Origin: Citrobacter freundii ATCC 8090 = MTCC 1658 = NBRC 12681
GTDB lineage: Bacteria; Pseudomonadota; Gammaproteobacteria; Enterobacterales; Enterobacteriaceae
Direction of reading: 5' to 3'
Assembly: GCF_011064845.1 (NCBI RefSeq)
Contig: NZ_CP049015.1
Coordinates: 4,340,001-4,404,000 of the forward strand
DNA: 64,000 bases
Within the stretch, counting starts at the first letter, position 1, and each line of letters opens with the position of its first letter. Below are positions 39,463 to 49,458 of this stretch, in pieces. The notes under the pieces were generated by a model, which did no database searches, was not told where the DNA came from, and saw only the letters and a program-made list of their open reading frames with translations. Made by a program: the position numbers and the translations under genes.

Positions 39463-40470
39463 ATGACTGACAAAACTATTCCGTTCTCGGTGCTGGATCT
39501 GGCGCCGATCCCTGAAGGTTCTTCGGCAAAAGAGGCCTTCACGCACTCGCTTGATCTCGCCCGACTGGCCGAAAAGCGCGGCTACCACCGCTACTGGCTG
39601 GCTGAACATCACAACATGACCGGCATCGCCAGCGCCGCAACTTCTGTGCTGATTGGCTATCTGGCTGCCAATACCACCACGCTGCATCTCGGGTCTGGCG
39701 GCGTGATGCTGCCCAACCATTCGCCGCTGGTGATCGCCGAGCAGTTCGGTACCCTGAATACGCTGTATCCGGGACGCATCGATCTTGGGCTTGGCCGCGC
39801 GCCGGGGAGCGATCAGCCAACGATGCGTGCGCTGCGCCGCCATATGAGCGGTGATATCGATAACTTCCCTCGCGACGTCGCTGAACTGGTGGACTGGTTC
39901 GACGCCCGCGATCCTAACCCCCATGTACGCCCGGTTCCCGGCTACGGCGAACAGATCCCGGTCTGGTTATTAGGCTCCAGCCTGTACAGCACACAGCTGG
40001 CGGCCCAGCTCGGCCTGCCGTTTGCCTTCGCCTCGCATTTTGCTCCGGATATGCTGCATCAGGCGCTGCATCTGTATCGCACCCAGTTCAAACCCTCAGC
40101 GCGGCTGGCAAAGCCGTATGCGATGGTGTGCATCAACATCATTGCCGCTGACAGCAATCGCGACGCCGAGTTTCTTTTCACCTCGATGCAGCAGGCGTTT
40201 ATGAAACTGCGTCGTGGCGAAACCGGCCAGCTACCACCGCCGGTAGAGAATATGCATCAGCTGTGGTCCGCTTCTGAACAGTACGGCGTACAACAGGCGC
40301 TGAGCATGTCGCTGGTTGGTGATAAGGCAAAAGTGCGTCACGGTCTTGATGCCATTTTGCGTGAAACCCAGGCCGATGAAATTATGGTTAACGGCCAGAT
40401 TTTTGATCATCAGGCACGTCTTCATTCGTTTGATTTGGCGATGGATGTGAAGCAGGAATTGTTGGGGTAG
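39463..40470 (+). CDS. yhbW: Luciferase-like flavin monooxygenase YhbW
   Basis: 335-residue protein of the bacterial-luciferase-like family (alkanal-monooxygenase superfamily, TIM barrel using reduced flavin). Typical blocks are [60 protein letters not shown] and [15 protein letters not shown]. The substrate is unknown. It stands alone between two BIMEs, with a promoter presumably in 39364-39462. Confidence 0.92.
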   Translation: MTDKTIPFSVLDLAPIPEGSSAKEAFTHSLDLARLAEKRGYHRYWLAEHHNMTGIASAATSVLIGYLAANTTTLHLGSGGVMLPNHSPLVIAEQFGTLNTLYPGRIDLGLGRAPGSDQPTMRALRRHMSGDIDNFPRDVAELVDWFDARDPNPHVRPVPGYGEQIPVWLLGSSLYSTQLAAQLGLPFAFASHFAPDMLHQALHLYRTQFKPSARLAKPYAMVCINIIAADSNRDAEFLFTSMQQAFMKLRRGETGQLPPPVENMHQLWSASEQYGVQQALSMSLVGDKAKVRHGLDAILRETQADEIMVNGQIFDHQARLHSFDLAMDVKQELLG

Positions 40471-40479
40471 CGCGCTTTG

Positions 40480-40551
40480 TGCCGGATGGCGGCTACGCCT
40501 TATCCGGCCTACACGATACCATAGGCCCGGTAAGCGCAGCGCCACCGGGCA
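40480..40551. repeat. BIME (paired REP sequences) between yhbW and mtr
   Basis: GCCGGATGGCGGCTACGCC .. TTATCCGGCCTAC and inverted TAGGCCCGGTAAGCGCAGC .. CCACCGGGC between convergent genes. Confidence 0.85.
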
Positions 40552-40557
40552 ACGGTT

Positions 40558-41802
40558 TTACTGATAGACCGGTAACAGATCCACGCTCGACAGAATATGG
40601 ATGACCGCGTTGCCGATACCGAACACCAGGATCAGCGCAATCATCGGCTTACCGCCCCAGACACGGAATTTCGGGCTACCGAAACGCTCGCGGGATTTAC
40701 GTGCCAGCAGCGCCGGAACAATGGCAGCCCAGATGGTTGCTGCGAGTCCTGCATAGCCAATGGCGTACAGGAAACCGTTCGGCCATAGCAGGCCACCGAT
40801 AATTGGCGGGACAAACGTCAGCAATGCCGTTTTGAAACGTCCCATTGCCGAGTCATCAAAGCCAAACAGATCCGCTAGATAGTCAAACAGACCGAGCGTA
40901 ACGCCGAGGAATGAACTCGCCACCGCAAAGTTGGAGAACACCACCAGCAGCAGATCCAGACTGCGGCTGTTTAGTACGCCGCTCAGCGCCTGTACCAGCA
41001 CATCAATGTTACCGCCCTGTTGCGCAATACCGATAAACTCTGGACGCGGAATGTTGCCCATCGTTCCCAGCAACCATACGGTATACAGCACCAGCGCCAG
41101 CAGCGTGCCGTACACCAGACACTTAACGATGGTCTTCGGATCTTTGCCGTAGTACTTCATCAGGCTCGGGACGTTACCGTGATAGCCGAATGAGGCCAGG
41201 CAAAACGGCAGCGTCATCAGCAGATACGGTGTATACGAAGCATTGCTTTGTGCCACGTTAAACAGCGTAGTGGGCGTAACATGTCCCAGCAGACTGCCGA
41301 AGGTCAGGAAAAAGGTAATCACCTTTGCGCCCAGCACAATCGCCGTCATGCGGCTAACCGCTTTGGTGCTTAACCACACCACAAATGCCACCAGCAGCGC
41401 AAAGCCAAGACCTGCCGCACGCGCCGGAACATTCAGCGACATCTCGGAGAAGGTGTGATGCAGAATCGACCCGCTCGCTGAGATATAGGCGTAAGTCAGG
41501 ATATAGAGAACGAAGGCGATCGAGATGCCGTTCACTACGTTCCAGCCTTTACCCAGCAGATCTTTCGTGATGGTGTCAAAACTGGAGCCAATGCGGTAAT
41601 TGAGGTTAGCTTCGAGGATCATCAGCCCGGAATGCAGCATACAGAACCAGGTGAAGATCAGCGCCGCCATTGACCAGAAAAACCACGCCCCGGACATGAC
41701 CACTGGCAGAGAAAACATCCCCGCGCCAATAATGGTGCCGCCGATAATCACCACGCCGCCGAGCAGCGAAGGTGACGTTTGGGTGGTGGTTAGTGTTGCC
41801 AT
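40558..41802 (-). CDS. mtr: High-affinity tryptophan permease
   Basis: 414-residue inner-membrane proton symporter of the hydroxy/aromatic amino acid permease family, E. coli length, with 11 hydrophobic segments. The first reads [21 protein letters not shown], whose glycine-rich break is the substrate-binding unwound helix. A TrpR operator lies directly upstream (41856-41873), so tryptophan represses it. Confidence 0.95.
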   Translation of the reverse strand: MATLTTTQTSPSLLGGVVIIGGTIIGAGMFSLPVVMSGAWFFWSMAALIFTWFCMLHSGLMILEANLNYRIGSSFDTITKDLLGKGWNVVNGISIAFVLYILTYAYISASGSILHHTFSEMSLNVPARAAGLGFALLVAFVVWLSTKAVSRMTAIVLGAKVITFFLTFGSLLGHVTPTTLFNVAQSNASYTPYLLMTLPFCLASFGYHGNVPSLMKYYGKDPKTIVKCLVYGTLLALVLYTVWLLGTMGNIPRPEFIGIAQQGGNIDVLVQALSGVLNSRSLDLLLVVFSNFAVASSFLGVTLGLFDYLADLFGFDDSAMGRFKTALLTFVPPIIGGLLWPNGFLYAIGYAGLAATIWAAIVPALLARKSRERFGSPKFRVWGGKPMIALILVFGIGNAVIHILSSVDLLPVYQ

Positions 41803-41855
41803 TTAGCCATCTCTCCAGTCATTTATATTGTGACTACATCTCAATGTGCTGCACT

Positions 41856-41873
41856 GTACCAGTACATGAGTAC
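41856..41873. promoter_or_regulatory. TrpR operator of mtr
   Basis: GTACCAGTACATGAGTAC matches the palindromic TrpR consensus GTACTAGTTAACTAGTAC at most positions, about 55 bases upstream of the mtr start on the minus strand. The same position carries the TrpR site in E. coli mtr. Confidence 0.7.
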
Positions 41874-41886
41874 AAATGAAATAAAA

Positions 41887-41914
41887 AAAGCCCCGATTGT
41901 TGAGATCGGGGCTG
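41887..41914. terminator. deaD terminator
   Basis: AGCCCCGAT and ATCGGGGCT pair with a five-base loop, with an A run on the left that becomes a T run when read on the minus strand. It lies 26 bases after the deaD stop. Confidence 0.8.
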
Positions 41915-41939
41915 TATATATTACTTTACGCAGCGAAAC

Positions 41940-43868
41940 TTATGCGTCACCGCCGAAACGACGACGACCAGCGGAGTCATCACGACGCGGTGCAGAAGAA
42001 TCGTCACGACGCGGACCACGGTTGCCTTCACGACGTTCGCCGCTAAAACGACGACCATCGCCACGACCGCCTTCACGACGCTCACCGCTAAAGCCACGAC
42101 CTTCACCGCGACCGCCTTCACGACGCTCACCGCTGAAACGGCCACCGCCACGACGCTCACCACCGGTGTGCGGAACTGCATCGCCAACCAACTGCATGTT
42201 CATCGGCTTGTTCAGGATGCGAGTACGGGTAAAGTGCTGCAGCACGTCGCCCGGCATACCTTTCGGCAGCTCGATGGTGGAGTGGGAAGCAAACAGCTTG
42301 ATGTTACCGATGTAACGGCTGCTGATATCGCCTTCGTTAGCAATCGCGCCAACGATATGACGAACTTCAACACCGTCATCACGGCCCACTTCAATGCGGT
42401 ACAGCTGCATGTCACCAACGTCACGACGTTCACGACGCGGACGATCTTCACCACCACGGTCATTACGGTCACGAGGGCCACGATCGTTACGATCGCGCGG
42501 ACCACGGTCATCACGATCGCGGAATTCGCGTTTCGGACGCATTGGTGCATCTGGCGGCAGGATCAGCGGACGTTCGCCCTGAGCCATTTTCAGCAGTGCG
42601 GCTGCCAGCGTTTCGATATCCAGCTCTTCTTCCGGCTGCATTTTCGCCAGCAGAGCACGGTACTGATCCAGATCGCTGCTTTCCAACTGCTGCTGTACTT
42701 TAGCGGCGAATTTTTCCAGACGGCGTTTGCCCAGCAGTTCTGCGTTCGGCAGTTCTACTTCCGGAATCGTCAGCTTCATGGTGCGTTCGATGTTACGCAG
42801 CAGACGACGCTCACGGTTCTCAACGAACAGCAGCGCACGGCCAGCACGACCCGCACGACCGGTACGGCCGATACGGTGAACGTAAGACTCGGAATCCATC
42901 GGGATGTCGTAGTTAACAACCAGGCTGATACGCTCAACGTCCAGGCCACGGGCCGCAACGTCGGTAGCAATCAGGATATCCAGGCGGCCATCTTTCAGAC
43001 GTTCCAGAGTCTGCTCACGCAGGGACTGGTTCATGTCGCCGTTCAGTGCAGCGCTGCTATAACCGCTACGCTCCAGCGCTTCTGCCACTTCCAGGGTCGC
43101 ATTTTTGGTACGAACGAAGATAATCGCCGCATCAAAATCTTCTGCTTCCAGGAAACGCACCAGCGCTTCATTTTTACGCATGCCCCACACAGTCCAGTAG
43201 CTCTGGCTGATGTCAGGACGGGTGGTAACGCTGGACTGAATGCGTACTTCCTGCGGCTCTTTCATAAAGCGACGGGTAATACGACGAATCGCTTCCGGCA
43301 TGGTTGCAGAGAACAGAGCGGTCTGATGACCTTCCGGGATCTGCGCCATGATGGTTTCAACGTCTTCGATGAAGCCCATACGCAGCATTTCGTCAGCTTC
43401 GTCCAGTACCAGACCGCTCAGTTTGGAGAGGTCCAGAGTCCCGCGCTTCAGGTGATCCAGCAGACGGCCCGGCGTACCGACGACGATCTGTGGTCCCTGA
43501 CGCAGGGCACGTAATTGCACGTCATAACGCTGGCCGCCGTACAGGGCAACCACATTCACGCCGCGCATGTGTTTAGAGAAATCCGTCATGGCTTCTGCTA
43601 CCTGAACCGCCAGTTCGCGGGTCGGTGCCAGCACCAGAATCTGAGGTGCCTTCAGCTCAGGATCAAGATTGTTGAGCAGCGGTAAAGAGAACGCTGCAGT
43701 TTTGCCGCTACCTGTCTGGGCCATACCCAGAACATCGCGGCCGCCCAGCAGATGCGGAATGCACTCTGCCTGGATTGGAGATGGTTTTTCGTAACCCAGA
43801 TCGTTAAGGGCTTCAAGGATAGGAGCCTTCAGGCCCAGATCTGCAAAAGTGGTTTCGAATTCAGCCAT
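41940..43868 (-). CDS. deaD: ATP-dependent DEAD-box RNA helicase DeaD/CsdA
   Basis: 642-residue cold-shock RNA helicase (E. coli 629) acting in ribosome assembly and mRNA decay. Motifs are in order: Q motif ([10 protein letters not shown]), I (AQTGSGKT), Ia (PTRELAVQ), Ib (TPGRL), II (DEAD in LDEADEMLR), III (SAT), V (TDVAARGLD) and VI ([11 protein letters not shown]), then the RNA-binding DbpA-like domain. The C-terminal ~70 residues form tandem RRE-G-R-G and FSGERREG repeats and account for the extra length. The start at 43868 was chosen because the leader peptide yrbN ends across it; a longer frame to 43934 reads the leader in the wrong frame. Confidence 0.95.
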
Positions 43869-43941
43869 GTAGTACGTGTGCCTCAAAATTAATGGCGGCC
43901 AGTCTACATAACTCATCATGAAATTGATCTGCAATTTTCAT
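43861..43941 (-). CDS. yrbN: Leader peptide YrbN upstream of deaD
   Basis: A 26-residue [23 protein letters not shown] followed by AHVLHG, nearly identical to E. coli YrbN. Its TGA overlaps the deaD start (ATGGCTGA, 8-base overlap), so translation of deaD is probably coupled to that of the leader. It lies between nlpI and deaD in the same transcript. Confidence 0.88.
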
Positions 43942-44047
43942 TGAAAAGTGTGAACCGGCTCAAAGTAGGTGTATTAACGAACAACAACGCCCTCACCCGT
44001 GAAGGTGATGGCAATCAAAAAAGATTACGGGCTGATGTGTACGTCAG

Positions 44048-44932
44048 CTATTGCTGGTCCGATTCTGCCAGGTCATCTTGGTCCTGGCCCAGGAGCGATA
44101 ATTCCAACAATGCGTATCGGTGCTCAACAAAGTTATGAACGTTGTTAGCCACCGCCAGTTTGAACAATGCCGTAGCGTTGTCCAAATCCCCCAGACTTAG
44201 GTAGTACTTACCTAAATAGAAGTTGGTTTCACTGAGATGCTCAGCGAGCGAGGTGTTATCCGTTGCGTCCGCCTTCAGGCGTTCCATCAGCGTTGCTTCG
44301 CTAATGTTGCCCAGGTAGAACTCGACAATGTTCCATCCCCATTGCTCTTTATCCGATTTCTCAAAGCGTTGCTTCAACGCTTCTTTAGCCTGCTTCTCAT
44401 CGAGCTTCTGCTCGGCAAGATAAAGCCACAGACTACGGAAAGGATCATTGGGATCGTCTTGATAAAACGCTAGCAGATCATCTTGCGCTAACTTGTCGCG
44501 ACCGCCGTAATACAATGCGATACCGCGATTTAAGTGCGCGTAGTTGTAAGTTGGATCAAGCTCAAGTACAGAATCAAACGCTTCATAGGCAGCATCAAAA
44601 TTGCCTGCCTGCGTTAAATATATACCTAAGTAATTGAATACTTCAGGCATATCTGGTCGGATTGCCAGCGCTTGTGAAAAATCATTTCGCGCCAGTGCCC
44701 TCAGACCGAGACTATCATACAACACTCCGCGCTCATATAAAAGCTGTGCGCGTTCGTCATCGGTTAAAGCCCGACTGGCAAGAATTTGTTCCATACGTGC
44801 CAGAATCACTTCCTGCTGCAAAGTCGGTTGCAATGGTACTGCGAGGACTTCACTCTTTCGCCAGGCGGAATTACTGCATCCAGCCAGCGTGAGTGCTGTC
44901 GCAACGAAACACCAGCGCAAAAAAGGCTTCAT
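44048..44932 (-). CDS. nlpI: Outer-membrane lipoprotein NlpI (TPR adaptor)
   Basis: 294-residue lipoprotein, E. coli length, that scaffolds peptidoglycan endopeptidases and directs MepS to Prc proteolysis. The lipobox is LTLAGC near residue 19. TPR repeats follow ([60 protein letters not shown], and a C-terminal one). The start at 44932 (MKPFLRWCF) places the signal peptide at the N-terminus. It is 109 bases downstream of pnp. Confidence 0.95.
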   Translation of the reverse strand: MKPFLRWCFVATALTLAGCSNSAWRKSEVLAVPLQPTLQQEVILARMEQILASRALTDDERAQLLYERGVLYDSLGLRALARNDFSQALAIRPDMPEVFNYLGIYLTQAGNFDAAYEAFDSVLELDPTYNYAHLNRGIALYYGGRDKLAQDDLLAFYQDDPNDPFRSLWLYLAEQKLDEKQAKEALKQRFEKSDKEQWGWNIVEFYLGNISEATLMERLKADATDNTSLAEHLSETNFYLGKYYLSLGDLDNATALFKLAVANNVHNFVEHRYALLELSLLGQDQDDLAESDQQ

Positions 44933-45041
44933 TTCCCACTCCCGAAGACAACGATTGAATGAACGTCCAGGTTCCCCGGTTGCTAACAAGGCATCCTGCC
45001 GGGTTAAAGGCCCTCCGCTTTCACGGAGGGCAATGGCAACC

Positions 45042-47174
45042 TTACTCGCCCTGGCTTGCCGGAGCTTCCGGTTCGCCTGCAGGCTGAGACTGCTCAGTTG
45101 CTTCTTTAATGCTCAGACGTACACGGCCCTGGCGATCAACTTCCAGAACTTTGACCGGTACTTCCTGGCCCATCTGCAGGTAGTCGGTCACTTTCTCAAC
45201 GCGCTTATCAGCGATCTGAGAGATGTGTACCAGACCTTCTTTACCGCCACCGATGGCAACGAATGCGCCAAAGTCAACGATACGGGTCACTTTACCATTG
45301 TAGATACGGCCTACTTCGATCTCTGCGGTGATCTCTTCGATACGACGGATAGCATATTTCGCTTTTTCGCCGTCGGTCGCAGCAATCTTCACGGTACCAT
45401 CATCTTCGATTTCAATGGTGGTGCCGGTTTCTTCGGTCAGAGCACGGATAACAGAACCGCCTTTACCGATAACGTCTTTGATCTTGTCCGGGCTGATCTT
45501 GATGGTGTGGATACGCGGAGCAAATTCAGAGATATCGCCACGCGGTGCGTTGATCGCTTGTTCCATCACACCCAGGATGTGCAGACGCGCACCTTTAGCC
45601 TGGTTCAGAGCAACCTGCATGATCTCTTTGGTGATACCTTCAATTTTGATATCCATCTGCAGTGCAGAGATACCGTCGCGGGAACCCGCCACTTTGAAGT
45701 CCATATCGCCCAGGTGGTCTTCGTCGCCCAGGATGTCAGACAGAACAACAAAGTTGTCGCCTTCTTTCACCAGACCCATCGCGATACCCGCAACAGCGGC
45801 TTTGATCGGCACGCCTGCGTCCATCAGCGCCAGGGAAGCACCACATACGGAAGCCATGGAAGAAGAACCGTTAGATTCGGTGATTTCAGAAACCACACGC
45901 ACGGTGTACGGGAATTTATCCAGTTCCGGCATTACTGCCAGTACGCCACGTTTCGCCAGACGGCCGTGACCAATCTCACGACGCTTCGGAGAACCGACCA
46001 TACCGGTTTCACCTACGCAGTACGGAGGGAAGTTGTAGTGGAACAGGAAGTTGTCAGTGCGCTCGCCCATCAGTTCGTCAAGGTTCTGCGCATCACGAGT
46101 GGTGCCCAGGGTCGCAGTAACCAGCGCCTGAGTTTCGCCACGGGTGAACAGTGCGGAGCCGTGGGTACGCGGCAGAACGCCAGTACGCACGTCCAGACCA
46201 CGGATCATGTCTTTTTCACGGCCATCGATGCGCGGCTCGCCTGCCAGTACGCGGCTACGAACAACGTTTTTCTCGATAGCGTGCAGAATTTCACCCAGTT
46301 CGTTAGCGTCCAGGGTTTCGTCTTCAGCCACCAGAGTCGCGATGGTTTCAGATTTGATTACGTCAACCTGAGCATAACGCTCTTGTTTGTCGGTGATGCG
46401 GTAAGCATCGCTCAGGCGAGCTTCTGCCAGTGCGGCAACGCGTGCGTTCAGCGCTTCGTTGACGGCTTCTGGCTGCCAGTCCCAACGCGGTTTGCCTGCT
46501 TCTTTCGCCAGCTCGTTGATAGCCTGAATCACAACCTGCTGCTGTTCGTGACCGAACACAACAGCACCCAGCATCTGATCTTCGCTCAGCAGTTCTGCTT
46601 CGGATTCAACCATCAGTACGGCTGCTTCAGTACCCGCAACAACCAGGTCCAGCTTGCTTTCTTTCAGTTCGTCCTGAGTCGGGTTCAGTACGTACTGGTC
46701 ATTGATGTAACCAACACGTGCAGCACCGATCGGGCCGTTGAATGGAATACCAGACAGAGTCAGCGCAGCAGATGCACCAATCATTGCCACGATGTCCGGG
46801 TTAACCTGCGGGTTAACGGAAACAACGGTCGCGATAACCTGAACTTCGTTAACGAAGCCTTCCGGGAACAGCGGGCGAACTGGGCGGTCAATCAGACGCG
46901 CGATCAGGGTTTCGCCTTCGCTCGGACGGCCTTCACGACGGAAGAAGCTACCCGGGATACGGCCAGCAGCGTAGGTACGCTCCTGATAGTTAACGGTCAG
47001 CGGGAAAAAGTCCTGGCCTGGTTTCGCTTTTTTCTGGCCAACAACGGTAACGAATACCGCGGTGTCATCCATGCTAACCATAACAGCGGCAGTCGCCTGA
47101 CGCGCCATCATGCCGGTTTCCAGCGTAACGGTATGCTGACCGTACTGGAATTTACGAACGATCGGATTAAGCAA
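45042..47174 (-). CDS. pnp: Polynucleotide phosphorylase
   Basis: 710-residue 3'-5' phosphorolytic exoribonuclease (E. coli 711), a degradosome component. Two RNase PH domains are separated by a helical domain. Catalytic features in the second are [13 protein letters not shown] and [18 protein letters not shown] domain ([16 protein letters not shown]) and an S1 domain ([20 protein letters not shown]) complete the C-terminus. Translation starts at TTG 47174, as in E. coli. The ~245-base leader between rpsO and pnp is the site of RNase III cleavage and autoregulation in E. coli. Confidence 0.96.
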   Translation of the reverse strand: MLNPIVRKFQYGQHTVTLETGMMARQATAAVMVSMDDTAVFVTVVGQKKAKPGQDFFPLTVNYQERTYAAGRIPGSFFRREGRPSEGETLIARLIDRPVRPLFPEGFVNEVQVIATVVSVNPQVNPDIVAMIGASAALTLSGIPFNGPIGAARVGYINDQYVLNPTQDELKESKLDLVVAGTEAAVLMVESEAELLSEDQMLGAVVFGHEQQQVVIQAINELAKEAGKPRWDWQPEAVNEALNARVAALAEARLSDAYRITDKQERYAQVDVIKSETIATLVAEDETLDANELGEILHAIEKNVVRSRVLAGEPRIDGREKDMIRGLDVRTGVLPRTHGSALFTRGETQALVTATLGTTRDAQNLDELMGERTDNFLFHYNFPPYCVGETGMVGSPKRREIGHGRLAKRGVLAVMPELDKFPYTVRVVSEITESNGSSSMASVCGASLALMDAGVPIKAAVAGIAMGLVKEGDNFVVLSDILGDEDHLGDMDFKVAGSRDGISALQMDIKIEGITKEIMQVALNQAKGARLHILGVMEQAINAPRGDISEFAPRIHTIKISPDKIKDVIGKGGSVIRALTEETGTTIEIEDDGTVKIAATDGEKAKYAIRRIEEITAEIEVGRIYNGKVTRIVDFGAFVAIGGGKEGLVHISQIADKRVEKVTDYLQMGQEVPVKVLEVDRQGRVRLSIKEATEQSQPAGEPEAPASQGE

Positions 47175-47214
47175 AATAATATCCTTTCTCTATTTTTTTG
47201 ACGGCACATTTTGC

Positions 47215-47400
47215 GCCATCGTTAATACCCGATCTTCTGCGCATCCTCGCGACTAATGACAACCCTAACCCATAAGCATGAGTAAAGCCTCTCATTAGCC
47301 GCGCGAACCTCTGCAACGGAAGATCATTCATAGCAACAATACATTAGTTTCCAGCGAATTGCTGCCATCTGCTGGAAAAAAGGGGCCATGAAGGCCCCCT
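47215..47400 (+). ncRNA. sraG: Possible SraG small RNA (antisense to the pnp leader)
   Basis: E. coli encodes SraG on the strand opposite to rpsO-pnp, within their intergenic region, and it affects pnp expression. The same 246-base gap is present here without a gene on either strand. It contains inverted repeats (for example around 47264-47300) and the rpsO terminator hairpin at 47378-47400, which could serve as the 3' end. Exact ends cannot be read; position and synteny are the only support. Confidence 0.4.
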
Positions 47401-47402
47401 CT
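47378..47402. terminator. rpsO terminator
   Basis: AAAGGGGCC-ATGAA-GGCCCCCT is a strong GC-rich hairpin with an A run that reads as T run on the minus strand, 18 bases after the rpsO stop. In E. coli partial read-through here feeds pnp. Confidence 0.8.
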
Positions 47403-47420
47403 TTCTGAAACTCGAAAGAA

Positions 47421-47878
<458 letters not shown>

Positions 47879-47911
47879 CGTCGCGTAGATTGTTAAACAA
47901 TTTACGCGACG
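47879..47911. repeat. Inverted repeat between truB and ERIC
   Basis: GTCGCGTAGATTGTT and AACAATTTACGCGAC are complementary over 15 bases with one mismatch and a 3-base loop. Read on the minus strand it lies 53 bases after the truB stop. There is no following T run, so it is a processing or stability hairpin rather than a clear terminator. Confidence 0.6.
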
Positions 47912-47963
47912 TTAAGCGGCAGTATTCTACTCGCAGCGCCCTTTTATCGCAAGACAGAGAGCG

Positions 47964-48908
47964 CTATGCAGGATACTCAACCACCAGGCGACGGGGGGCG
48001 ACACGACCTTCATCGTCCATCTCCCCCATGCCGATAAACTTGCCGTCATCGCCTTCCGTCACGCGGACCAGCCCTTCCAGCGGCGCGCCTGACGTCCGTA
48101 CCGGGTTACCATTTTTAAAGTAAACCGAGGATGTTAAAGGCAAATTAACAACAGGATAGTCCGATGCTGGACTGTCCATTGGCATCAGCAAAGGATCAAG
48201 CAGCTGTGCCGCCGGAATGTTCTGCTGCTCGGCCTGTTCAACCAGCTCACGCAGATGTTCCAGCGTCACCATTCGATCCACCGGATACTTGCTGACCGTC
48301 AAACGACGCAGATACGTGACGTGCGCGCCGCAGCCCAACTTCTCACCCAGATCGTCAACAATGGTGCGAATATAGGTGCCTTTGGAACAGTGAACTTCCA
48401 GCTCCAGTTCGTTACCTTCGTGACGGATAAACAGCAGCTCATAGACGGTAATCGGTCGCGCTTCACGCGGCACTTCAATACCCTGACGCGCATATTCGTA
48501 CAGCTTCTTACCCTGATACTTCAGCGCCGAATACATTGACGGGATCTGCTCGATATCGCCGCGGAAAGTTTCCAGCGCGCTCGCCAGTTGTTCTGCGGTG
48601 AAGGTTACCGGACGTTCCTGCACGATTTGCCCATCGGCATCGGAAGTGTCTGTACGCTGGCCCAGACGGGCAACCACGCGATAGCGTTTGTCAGAATCCA
48701 GCAAATACTGTGAAAACTTAGTCGCTTCACCGAGGCAGATTGGCAGCATGCCTGTCGCCAGCGGATCCAGTGCGCCGGTATGTCCCGCGCGGTTGGCATT
48801 GTAGATGCGCTTTACTTTTTGCAGTACATCATTGCTGGACATGCCCTGCGGCTTATCCAGCAGCAGGACACCGTGAATATCGCGACCACGACGACGAGGA
48901 CGACTCAT
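47964..48908 (-). CDS. truB: tRNA pseudouridine-55 synthase
   Basis: 314-residue enzyme (E. coli length) that makes pseudouridine at position 55 in the T loop of tRNAs and also acts as a tRNA chaperone. The catalytic aspartate is in [15 protein letters not shown]; the C-terminal PUA domain begins near YPVVNLPL. The ATG shares one base with the rbfA stop (TGATG), so translation is coupled. Confidence 0.96.
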   Translation of the reverse strand: MSRPRRRGRDIHGVLLLDKPQGMSSNDVLQKVKRIYNANRAGHTGALDPLATGMLPICLGEATKFSQYLLDSDKRYRVVARLGQRTDTSDADGQIVQERPVTFTAEQLASALETFRGDIEQIPSMYSALKYQGKKLYEYARQGIEVPREARPITVYELLFIRHEGNELELEVHCSKGTYIRTIVDDLGEKLGCGAHVTYLRRLTVSKYPVDRMVTLEHLRELVEQAEQQNIPAAQLLDPLLMPMDSPASDYPVVNLPLTSSVYFKNGNPVRTSGAPLEGLVRVTEGDDGKFIGMGEMDDEGRVAPRRLVVEYPA

Positions 48909-49312
48909 CAGTCCTCCTTGCTGTCGTCCGCTGGGTTCACACGACGCTCATCGTCATGTTTCACCACGCTGGTCACCAGATTGGACATGCGCATCCCTTC
49001 AACCAACGAGTTGTCGTAGAAGAAGGTCAGCTCAGGCACGATACGCAGACGCATGGCTTTACCCAGCAGAGAGCGGATAAAACCAGAGGCTTCCTGCAGT
49101 GCCTTGATGCCGTTTTTCACAGCAGCTTCGTCCTGATCGTTGAGGAAAGTCACGAATACTTTGGCATATGCCAGATCACGAGACATCTCAACACCCGATA
49201 CGGTGGTCATCATACCAACACGCGGGTCTTTGATTTCGCGTTGCAGGATGAGTGCGATCTCTTTCTGCATCTCTTGCGCGACACGCTGCGGGCGACCAAA
49301 TTCTTTCGCCAT
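48908..49312 (-). CDS. rbfA: 30S ribosome-binding factor A
   Basis: 134-residue KH-type cold-shock factor needed for late maturation of the 16S 5' end (E. coli 133). Typical parts are [20 protein letters not shown], the kinked helix region and [17 protein letters not shown]. It lies between infB and truB and ends at the truB start. A short hairpin and one REP sequence separate it from infB. Confidence 0.95.
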   Translation of the reverse strand: MAKEFGRPQRVAQEMQKEIALILQREIKDPRVGMMTTVSGVEMSRDLAYAKVFVTFLNDQDEAAVKNGIKALQEASGFIRSLLGKAMRLRIVPELTFFYDNSLVEGMRMSNLVTSVVKHDDERRVNPADDSKED

Positions 49313-49334
49313 AATAAATTCTCCAGAATAAAGA

Positions 49335-49363
49335 CAAAAAAGGGGCTATCAGCCCCTTTTTAA
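49335..49363. terminator. Hairpin between infB and rbfA
   Basis: AAAAAGGGGCT-ATC-AGCCCCTTTTT is a symmetric stem with A and T runs. Because rbfA and truB lie downstream on the minus strand, it must be leaky, or rbfA has another promoter. Confidence 0.65.
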
Positions 49364-49370
49364 ATTTCTT

Positions 49371-49402
49371 GCCGGGTGGCGCTTCGCTTACCCGGCCTAC
49401 AC
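49371..49402. repeat. Single REP sequence between infB and rbfA
   Basis: GCCGGGTGGCGCTTCGC and TTACCCGGCCTAC form one REP hairpin 57 bases downstream of the infB stop. Confidence 0.8.
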
Positions 49403-49458
49403 CTAATCATCTTCTAAGGATTTTGGGCTGCAAATTGCGGCCCAAAAGACGACGAAGA

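Noticed and set aside
42000..42150. Regular short repeats suggesting a CRISPR-like array
   Set aside because: The repeats are in frame within the deaD C-terminal coding region and have no unique spacers.
42168..43514. 448-codon plus-strand frame opposite deaD
   Set aside because: Antisense shadow of deaD with biased composition; no ribosome-binding site or domain.
43869..43934. N-terminal extension of DeaD ([12 protein letters not shown]..)
   Set aside because: The segment is the yrbN leader read in another frame; DeaD homologues begin [13 protein letters not shown] at 43868.
44634..47201. 855-codon open frame on the plus strand opposite pnp
   Set aside because: It is the complement-strand shadow of pnp, whose strong codon bias keeps the antisense frame open; the product is low-complexity without a recognisable domain.
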